A DNA stretch of 64,000 nt from Lunularia cruciata (taxonomy: Eukaryota > Streptophyta > Marchantiopsida > Lunulariales > Lunulariaceae): positions 34,286,001 through 34,350,000 of the forward strand of contig OX419760.1 of NCBI GenBank assembly GCA_948567375.1. The letters are read 5' to 3'. Below, one piece after another: positions 56,282-64,000 of the stretch. The notes under the pieces were generated by a model. It was not told where the DNA came from and did no database searches. It saw only the letters and a list, made by a program, of their open reading frames with translations. A program made the translations under genes and the position numbers. The stretch's first letter is position 1, and every line of letters starts with the position of its first letter.

Positions 56282-56758
56282 TCAATAATCTTCAAAGCTA
56301 GCTGATGAAGGTGGTAGTATTTCTGTAGCTGTACTAAGACTCTCTCCAAGATCCTTCACCAAAGTCTCCAAAAGTGATTTTACTCCACTACACTCATGTC
56401 CTTTTGGAAGTCCTTCCACTCCACAAACTTCACACAATTCCTTGGTCTTAGATCTTCTCCCTCCCAATCTTGGTGAAGAAGGTCCAACATGCAAACCCAA
56501 GTCAAGTAAGCCTCTCATTTCCCTCAATATCTTTCTCTCAAAGGTAAATGGACATGAAATTGCCTTATGTCCCTTCTCTTCACATAGAAAGCAGTTAGAC
56601 TCAATCTTTCCTCCAAGTGGCATAGGTTTTTGGATCCTCTCAACACTCTCTTCAAATTCTATTGTAAACTCTCTTTTCCTCAAATCCACCCCTAAAATCA
56701 CCTCAAACCCATTGGGAACCTTGCATAGTCTCAATTTCCATTCTTGATGACCTTCCAT
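56282..56758 (-). pseudogene. B2 ORF1, zinc-knuckle protein upstream of gag
   Basis: 158 residues on the minus strand: KLRLCKVPNGFEVILGVDLR, KREFTIEFEESVERIQKP, a classical CCHC knuckle CFLCEEKGHKAISC, then a second Cys/His cluster CEVCGVEGLPKGHEC. It precedes the retrotransposon gag and is present in both B elements. The knuckle suggests nucleic-acid binding. I do not recognise the family. Confidence 0.75.
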
Positions 56759-57616
56759 GTTCCCAAGATGAATCTAAACACTCAAATATGCTTTTTGTTG
56801 CTCTCAAACTCCTCATGCACAAGGTCTCCACTCTGTAGAATTAATCCATCCTCACAATTTCACTCAAATCTCTCAACTTGTATGTGATAGTCCTCTTAAA
56901 TTTTTCACACTTGATCAAAACTCCAAGGCGTTCCTCCCTACAAAATTTTAGATCTTTTAATCAAGCCATTTGGCCTAGACACTTCTCTATTCAACACACA
57001 TATTCAAGGTTTGGTCTGAAAACCACCCCCTTCACTTCAAAAACTCATAACTCCATGCGCAAGAATGAGACCTCTCTAATTTTTGAGACAGCAAGTAGTA
57101 TACAATGCACTGAATTTTCTTGGTTTTTTTCAGGACAATTCACTAAAAATTGAAGAAATGGAAGACTCTGTACAATTTTCTAGGGAGCATGCAGTTGCGG
57201 GAGCAATTTACCCTATCAACTTTCAAAAATTCTAGCCCAGTGCGCATAGTAGCTGTCACAATAATTTTAAGTGTGATAACTGAAAGATAACCCAAGCTAT
57301 CATGTGAAGAAATTTCAAATCCAGATCTCAAACTTGAGATTTTGCCCAAAATCACCTTAATCCCCAAAATCTGCAATCCACCTCACACAATCTCTCCAAA
57401 CCCTCTCATGTGTACAAGATGTACAAAATTACTTCAAAGATATCATTCTGGACTGCATGGTATACAATGGATCTTGGTTCTCTAACATAAGTTCAACACT
57501 CTCCTCTCCTAATGTTCTCTCCAAGTGAGCTCTCATAGCCTCATTCTGCCTAATGTAGAATTGAACGCGGAACATTATCTTGCCTTCTAGAGAGGTCCCG
57601 GTAATGGAACCAAAAA
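56759..57616 (-). other. B2 leader and N-terminal coding fragment
   Basis: Between ORF1 and the 5' LTR. A frame at 57429-57616 reads KIMFRVQFYIRQNEAMRAHL and is the start of the internal region. Immediately inside the LTR the minus strand reads TTTTTGGTTCCATTACCGGG, a primer-binding-site candidate resembling the TGGCGCCGTTGCCGGGG type. Confidence 0.6.
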
Positions 57617-58308
57617 TGTGAGCCAGCATGTCTTTGACTCAGAATGAACCTTTGATGGCTATTATGGTTGCGCACCATGGACTAAGAAGGCAAGGAACTC
57701 CCACACCATCATACTCCTCCAAGACTAACACTCCAAGACTCAAGACATTGCTCACTAGAGAACTCAATGAGAGAGAGATAGTTGCAAATGAAAGGATGTT
57801 GAGTACCTCCTCACTCCTTGTTTATATACTTGTGAAATAGTTACGCACCAAAGTTACTTATTACCGTAGTAACTCAAGTTACTAGGCTAAAAGTCAAGTA
57901 AAGTCAAAAAGTAGAAAGGAATATCCATTCATATGGGCATATTTCCCTAAGCATGTGGTCTTATCTTGACCCAACCACTAAGTCAAGGATTCCTTCACAT
58001 GGGCTATCCTTGGACTAAAGAAGAATCCAAAACAAAAAGGCTTGCGGGTCCAAGGGTTCTCAACTCTTTCCTCAAAGCCAAACACCTTGGAATAATACCA
58101 AGTCAACACACTAGAATCCAAAATAGTGGTACTTATTTTTTTTACTTCCTCTAAAGTAAGGTCCCCTCTATCTTAGTTATGACTAACTTTTGCTAACCAT
58201 GACTAATGTAGAACCATCCTTGATCTCTATATAAATAATATCTCTCAAGTACTTGTAATACCAAGCTAAATATCACAATACCACACACATGCACAAATGG
58301 GTGTTACA
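57617..58308 (-). repeat. Family-B LTR 3 (5' LTR of B2)
   Basis: 692 bp. The primer-site candidate and B2 ORF1 lie to its left; the interrupted B1 protease (GRPWLRAAR) lies to its right. Flank ATGC at right; no matching partner is found at the other end of B2. Confidence 0.9.
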
Positions 58309-58589
58309 ATGCGTGCTGCTCTCAACCATGGCCTCCCAAGAAGTAAGTCATAGCTTGAATCTTTCAAGACTTGGAAAGTCATGAGATTTTGAACTCCCAA
58401 AACTGAAACTTCCACCTTATCCATCACTCCTATTGGTTGAACTTGTTGCTTGTTTGCCATGGTTACTACAAATGTTGAAGGTCTTGAGGGTATCATATCC
58501 AACTTCTTCATCAACCTTTCTGACATTGCATTCATTGCTGATCCTCCATCAACCAATGCATCCTTGATGTTGTGACCATTCACTCTCAC
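58309..58589 (-). pseudogene. B1 protease, truncated by B2
   Basis: IKDALVDGGSAMNAMSERL (active-site DGGS), VSVLGVQNLMTFQV and YDLLLGRPWLRAAR, cut by LTR 3 right after the motif. It resembles the B2 protease closely. Confidence 0.87.
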
Positions 58590-58619
58590 ATCAATCTTGG
58601 AGGCATATTCACAAGCCTC

Positions 58620-59807
58620 TCATAGTGCTGGCTTGGCATCCACCACTCCCATTGATACAAGAGCTTTTGCCTTCTTCTTTCTCTTGCTCCTTGTAGAACT
58701 CAAATCACTTCTAAGCACCTTTCTCAAGGTAGGGTTCAAAGCAATCAATTGGTCCACTGTGATGTTAGCCTTGTGACTACCAACATCCTCCAACACATTG
58801 TAGTTCCATTGTTGCTTTGAGATCAAGAAGTCCTCCATCCCCAACTTCTTCCTTAGAGTCTTTGTTGTTGATGGTGTTGAGGTGTGAGTGCTCCTAGTAG
58901 ACATAAGAGTATCCTTGCTTGGAGTAAATCCTTGAGAAGAGTGAACATCTTCTGCAACCAAAACAATTTCTATCATTGAAATTGTTGGCTGGTTGGCCTC
59001 CTCTATATGGAAAGTTTCCATATCTCCTACGCCCTCTCCCTACATTTGATCCACCTCTCTCTTGTCCCGTAGTTGCACCACATTGATCTTGAGATCCGCA
59101 AGTTGTTCTGTGATGGTTTGAAGTGGATCCTTTGGTGGAGGTGCAAGAATTGGAGCAAGTACTACTTATGGTGCAACCCTTGCCACCAAAGTATCAGAAG
59201 TTCCACCATACTTGTAACCTTGAGGAGGATGCAAAACCTCTTTCACTACCAAATCACTCTCATCCCCTTCCAAACTCTATTCCATACAAATTGCGATCTT
59301 GATAGCTTCAACCTTGGAAGAAGGTTTCTCATATCTCACCTTGCTTCTTATTTGTGGCATCAATCCTCCCACAAAATTCTTGGTGAGCATGACTCCTATG
59401 CCAATCATAGCAGTCTCCACATCATCCCCTCCTTTCCTCAACATTATGCAAAATCTGGACTCTACCTTTTCCACTCTTTACACATAAACTTTCACTTTCT
59501 TTCCATCTCCTTGTTTGAGAAAGGTAACTTCACTCATCAATCTCTCTTAACTCTCATCAGGAAGAAAGTTCTCAATGAGTGCTGAAGTCAAAGTCTCCCA
59601 AGACTCTTCTTCCCCATCTCTCCTCTCTCTCTTTTGGTATTCTGACTCATACCATGTAAGTGTTGCATCCTCAAAGAAATCTGGTAATAATGAGACCCAC
59701 TCATTCTTCTTCCTCTCATTGTTTCCTATGCAAGCACTCTTGAAGTATCTCACAAAGGCCTCCACATCTTCTCTATCCTTGCCAAAGAAAACCGGAATTT
59801 TTCCCAT
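58620..59807 (-). pseudogene. B1 gag
   Basis: VFFGKDREDVEAFVRYFKSA, FFEDATLTWYESEYQ and FVGGLMPQIRSKVRYEKP. The zinc-knuckle region present in B2 (51370-51460) is missing here between about 58950 and 59000 (an internal deletion joining VVLVAEDVHSS to TISMIEI). Stops near 59040-59070 and 59550. Confidence 0.85.
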
Positions 59808-60036
59808 CTTAACCCCTTACTATCTTTCTTTCTCTCAATTTTTTTTCTCTTTTATTTTCTCTCACTCTATAGCTAATAGAGTATGTACATGACTAAAACC
59901 ATTTGAGAGTAATCCACCATAGAGAACACAAAAGGCTCAGGTTGCTCCAAGATTTCTATAGCAACATCAAATCCTAGAGTGCATATTAATTGAACCCTCA
60001 TGGATAGTTTATCTATAAGTTGAAAGATTATCTTCA

Positions 60037-60540
60037 TCAGTAATCTTCAGAGCTAGCTGATGAAGGAGGTAGTATTTCTATAGCTGTACTAAGACTCTCT
60101 CCAAGATCCTTCACCAAAGTCTCCAAAAGTGATTTTTCTCCACTACACTCATGTCCTTTTGGAAGTCCTTCCACTCCACAAACTTCACACAACTCCTTGG
60201 TCTTAGATCTTCTCCCTCCCAATCTTGGTGAAGAAGGTCCAACATGCAAACCCAAGTCAAGTAAGCCTCTCATTTCCCTCAATATCTTGCTCTCAAAGGT
60301 AAATGGACATGAACTTGTCTTATATCTCTTCTCTCCACATAGAAAGCAGTTAGATTCACTCTTTCCTCCAAGTGGCGTAGGTTTTTGGATCCTCTCAACA
60401 CTCTCTTCAAATTCTATTGTAAACTCTCTTTTCCTCAAATCCACCACTAAAATCACCTCAAACCCATTAGGAACCTTACATAGTCTCAATTTCCACTCTT
60501 GATGACCTTCTATGTTCCCAAGATGAATCTTAACACTCAA
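60037..60540 (-). pseudogene. B1 ORF1, zinc-knuckle protein upstream of gag
   Basis: 167 residues, homologous to 56282-56758, with a clear start MSVKIHLGN. The knuckle His is changed (CFLCGEKRYKTSSC; GHK to RYK), while the second cluster CEVCGVEGLPKGHEC is intact. Upstream to 61361 lies leader DNA like that of B2. Confidence 0.75.
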
Positions 60541-61361
60541 ACATGCTTTTTGTTGCTCTCAATCTCCTCATGCATGAGGTCTCCACTTTGCAAAATTAAC
60601 CTATCCTCACAATTTCACTCGAATCTCTCAACTTGTATGTGATAGTCCTCTTAAATTTTTCACACTTGATCAAAACTCCACTTCCCTGCAAAATTTCAGA
60701 TCTTTTAATCAAGCCATTTGGCCTAGACACTTCTCTATTCAACACACATATTCAAGGTTTGGTCTGAAAACCACACCCTTCACTTCAAAAACTCATAACT
60801 CCATGCGCAAGAATGATCTCTCTCTAGTTTTTGAGACAGCAAGTAGTATACAATGCACTGAATTTTCTTGGTTTTTTTTGGACAATTAACTAAAAATTGA
60901 AGAAATGGCAGACTATGTATAATATTCAAGAGAGCATGCAGTTGCGGGAGCAGTTTACCCTGTCAACTTTCAAAAATTCTAGCCCAATGCACATAGTAGC
61001 TCTCATGATAATTTCAAGTGTGCTGACTGGAAGATAACCCAAACTATTATATGTAGAAATTTCAAGTCCAGATCTCAAACTTGAGATTTTGCCCAAAATC
61101 ACTTTAATCCCCAAAATCTGCAATCCACCTCACATAATCTCCCCAAATCCTCTCATGTGTACAAGATGTTCAAAATCACTTCAAAGACATCATAATGAAC
61201 TATAGGGTATACAAATAGATCTTGGTTCTCTAACATAAGTTCAACACTCTCCTCTCCTAATGTTCTCTCCAAGTGAGCTCTCATAGCCTCCTACCTAATG
61301 TAGAATTGAACGCAGAACATTATCTTGCCTTCTAGAGAGGTCCCGGTAATGGAACCAAAAA

Positions 61362-62054
61362 TGTGAGCCGGCCTATCTTTCACTCAAAATGAACCTCTGA
61401 TGGCTATTATGGTAGTGCACCATGGACTAAGAAGGCAAGGAACCCCAACACCATTATACTCCTCCAAGGCTAACACTTCAAGACTCAAGACATTGCTCAC
61501 TAGAGAACTCAATGAGAAAGAGATAGTTGCAAATGAAAGGATGTTGAGTACCTCCTCACCCCTTGTTTATATACTTGTGAAATAGTTACGCACCAAAGTT
61601 ACTAATTACCGTAGTAACTCAAGTTACTAGACTAAAAGTCAAGTAAAGTCAAAAAGTAGAAAGGAATATCCATTCACATAGGCATATTCCCCTAAGCATA
61701 TGATCTTATCTTGATCCAACCACTAAGTCAAGGATTCCTTCACATGGGCTATCCTTGGACTAAAGAAGAATCCAAAACAAAAAGGCTTGCGGGTCCAAGA
61801 GTTCTCAACTCTTTCCTCAAAGCCAAACACCTTGGAATAATACCAAGTCAACACACTAAAATCCAAAATAGTGGTACTCATTTTTTCCACTGCCTCTAAA
61901 GTAAGGTCCCCTCTATCTTAGCTATGACTAACTTTAGCTAACCATGACTAAATGTAGAACTATCCTTTATCTCTATATAAATAATATCTGTCAAGTACTT
62001 GTAATACCAAGCTAAATATCACAATACCACACACATGCACAAATGGGTGTTACA
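61362..62054 (-). repeat. Family-B LTR 4 (5' LTR of B1, terminal)
   Basis: 693 bp, TGTAACACCCATTTGTGC to GGCTCACA on the minus strand. It marks the right boundary of the nested block; A2 gag resumes at 62055. Confidence 0.9.
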
Positions 62055-62760
62055 GTACAGAAATAAATTCTCTTGGCTTCTAGCCAATGGTGTGGCAAAA
62101 CTTGGTGGCAATTTTGAGTAGAGTGAGCTTAATAACAAATCATTGCACCAATTTTGATGTTGGTAAAATTCAAGAATGCAATACTTGTTTGATTTAAAAC
62201 TATAAATGCCACACAAGCCAAACAAGATAAATTGGTAGAGTTGAAGCAAATTTGCTCTATAAGAGCTACATCATGCAATTCCATAACATCATCATGTAGA
62301 TTCTAGATATACAAGAAAGTGAAGTTTTGGATTGATGTGTGAGGGACTTGAAGTCACAAACCAAATTGGAGGTGACCATCAAGAGCAAAAAATGTGGAAG
62401 AAGTCATGTTGTTAGCTGAGCACTTTGATTTTTTTGGTTGTGACAACTTGGTCTTGACCTTAACCTACACAGAACCTACCAATACACTATACTCGGGTGG
62501 AGGAACCAACACCAATGGAGATTGATGTTGTCCAACGGAGACCACTTGGTACATTGGATAGAGAAAGATTGTGACAAAATGGTGGTTGTTTTTATTGTTG
62601 CCAAGTTGGACATTGCATTGCCGAATGTCCACTTAGGAATATGTGACCCTGAAAAATTGCCTAGTTGGAGTCTATAGAGCATATTGATTAGGGAAATAAT
62701 GAATCCCAATTGGAGATTTCAAGCCGCATACTAGGAAGTTGATTAGTTCCAATGGGATCA
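62055..62760 (+). pseudogene. A2 gag, second part
   Basis: Resumes with sequence matching A1 gag QILLASSQLDGVAKLWWQF, in broken frames. The nucleocapsid knuckle CFYCCQVGHCIAEC at 62587-62628 is intact. The gag end ESQLEISSR at about 62700 aligns with the A1 gag stop region. Confidence 0.87.
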
Positions 62761-62809
62761 AAGGCTCGACTTGTGCAAGTCTGCGTCACTTGCAAGGTAT
62801 GATATCTAA

Positions 62810-63118
62810 TTGGGGTTATAGAATTTTGGTTGATTTTGGAAGTTCATAGAATTGCATGTCCATGCATTTAGCAAAGGAATTACATATTCCTATCAAGCTA
62901 GTAATTGGAAGTAAATTAATGATGGCGGATGGTAGAAAGGGTCTTGCATTATGTACTTCACATCCTGTTACATTGAGGATTGGAAAGGAGTATTTGGAGT
63001 GTATAAGTTTTATAGTGACACCTCTACACTATGATATCATTTTGGTTTACCTTGGCTTGAATATCATACGTTTCAATTTGATTGCAACCAACGACAAATT
63101 CAAATACAACACTAAGGT
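62810..63118 (+). pseudogene. A2 protease
   Basis: GYRILVDFGSS*NCMSMHLA: the catalytic DSG reads DFG and a TAG follows. MADGRKG and PLHYDIIL match A1; the closing GLPWL reads VYLGL. Not functional. Confidence 0.87.
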
Positions 63119-63174
63119 ATGAATTTTGGATTAGGTTGTATGGCACCTTCAAGTAAGACACGTAAGAATAGCCA

Positions 63175-63480
63175 ATCCCAAGATGTGAATTTTATGAGGA
63201 AAGTAGCCATAGAGCAAGCTTTGAAGGAAGAGAAGTCCCAAGATGGGAAGTTTGTACAAAAAGTAGCCATAGAGCAAGCTTTGAAGGAAGAGAAGTCCCA
63301 AGATGGGAAGTTTGTAAGGAAAGTAGCCATAGAGCAAGCTTTGAAGGAAGTGAAGTCCCAAGATGGAGTTTATCAAGAAATAAGCCATAGAGCAAACTTT
63401 GAAGGAAGATAAGTCCTAAATGGGAAGTTTGTCAGCAAAGCAGCTATAAAGCAAGCTTTGGAAGAAGATAAGTATATTTT
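63175..63480 (+). repeat. 60-bp tandem repeats in A2 linker (about five units)
   Basis: Units start AAGATG at 63180, 63240 and 63300, with two more divergent units to 63480. The consensus encodes SQDGKFVxKVAIEQALKEEK. The first three units are almost identical, indicating recent array growth. Confidence 0.95.
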
Positions 63481-63539
63481 TGTGGTGTGAATCAAGCTTA
63501 TTGCACAAGGAGAATCTGAGGAGAGCCTCATCAAGCAAT

Positions 63540-64000
63540 GGTTGATCAAATAGTTTAGGAGTTTGTGGATGTGTTTTTGGAAGATCTATCATAGGGATTA
63601 CCTTTTGATTGTGGTATGCCCTTCAAGATTGAGTTATTATCAAGGAGTACTCCAATGAGTAGACCAATCTATTGACTCTCACCAAAGGAGTTGGAAGAGT
63701 TGTGAACAACACTCATGGAGTTGTTGGAGAAGGATTTCATACAATATAGTATAACTCCTTGGGGAGCATCGGTACTATTTGTTCCAAAGAAGGGTGGAGG
63801 ACTTTGTTTTTAGATTGATTCCATGGGCTCAATAAAAAAATAGTGAAGAATGCATACCTCTTGCCTTGAATTGATGACTTGCTTGATCAATTGAGTGGAG
63901 TACAATACTTCTCCAAGTTTGATCTTTGTAGTGGCTACTAGCAAATCCCTATTCATAGGGAGGATGTGCAAAAGATTACCTTTTGCACAAGGTATGGACA
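63540..64000 (+). pseudogene. A2 reverse transcriptase, N-terminal part (cut by window end)
   Basis: [34 protein letters not shown] and a decayed DLRSGYWQI-like segment align with A1 RT. There are many TAG/TGA/TAA stops, several at positions where A1 has Arg, Gln or Trp. Confidence 0.88.

Larger units (their letters stand above)
41943..62054 (-). mobile_element. Composite of two family-B gypsy elements (B1 and B2) inserted in A2 gag
   Basis: LTRs lie at both ends (41943-42629 and 61362-62054), flanked by TTAC (41939-41942) and GTAC (62055-62058), a 4-bp duplication with one change. A third LTR (57617-58308) starts a second element inside the first. B1 contributes 5' LTR, ORF1, gag and protease (58309-61361). 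B2 contributes a complete internal region, but only one terminal 3' LTR remains. The simplest history is insertion of B2 into B1 protease followed by recombination that deleted the overlap. Two C insertions and a solo B LTR interrupt B2. Confidence 0.82.
41021..64000 (+). mobile_element. Ty3/gypsy element A2, split by a 20.1-kb nested block (3' end outside window)
   Basis: Same family as A1, opposite strand. 5' LTR 41021-41427, primer site 41429-41440, gag up to 41942, then the family-B block 41943-62054, then gag resuming at about 62061 (AAATTCTCTTGGCTTCTAGC, matching A1 at about 3920-3940). The zinc knuckle, protease, 60-bp repeats and RT follow to the window edge. It is more decayed than A1, with many stops and frameshifts. 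Confidence 0.92.

Noticed and set aside
63175-63480. CRISPR-like array (regular 60-bp period)
   Set aside because: The whole unit repeats, with no unique spacers, and it encodes an in-frame peptide in a retroelement.

Overview
The window is nuclear DNA of a land plant. It has plant-type Ty3/gypsy retrotransposons, short GT-AG introns and a transcription factor combining an N-terminal MYC_N (MYB-binding) region, a bHLH and a C-terminal ACT-like domain. CT-rich and (CAGG)n-type leader-like DNA, plus an R2-type (restriction-like endonuclease) LINE, would suit a bryophyte such as a liverwort. That species guess is weak inference.

Layout. (1) 1-8760 is a nested transposon block. An RLE-type non-LTR retrotransposon (L1, + strand, 4949-7757) carries an inserted minus-strand Ty3/gypsy element (A1, 1-4948, running off the left edge). 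It also carries a solo LTR of the same A family (5272-5694). A 417-bp 5'-truncated L1 copy with a 13-bp target duplication follows, then a decayed inverted copy. (2) 8761-33000 is mostly low-copy DNA holding one convincing host gene, the bHLH factor at 27226-30467 (first exon not found). It also holds three roughly 90-bp insertions made only of the L1 3' tail (12.1-12.95 kb), a G-rich tract, a 76-bp minisatellite and several hairpins. (3) 33000-41010 is a decayed minus-strand Ty3/gypsy element (D) with a PHD finger beside its reverse transcriptase. (4) 41021-64000 is a second A element (A2, + strand, running off the right edge). A 20.1-kb block of family-B gypsy elements splits its gag, and this block in turn contains two 3.8-kb family-C insertions.

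Family C is the best candidate for something undescribed. Both copies have TGTG...CACA ends, and C1 has an exact 5-bp target duplication. Neither shows a reverse transcriptase or an obvious transposase. Each carries a single-frame gene of about 858 codons: a conserved globular part, an acidic linker, a basic patch and a long coiled coil. They are either gene-bearing solo LTRs or an unusual non-autonomous element.

The nesting gives a relative clock: L1 before A in the left block, and A2 before B before C in the right block. Decay is dominated by CGA-to-TGA and CAA/CAG-to-TAA/TAG stops, as expected for methylated cytosines in silenced DNA. Translations, alignments and splice calls were done by eye; identities quoted as approximate were not computed.
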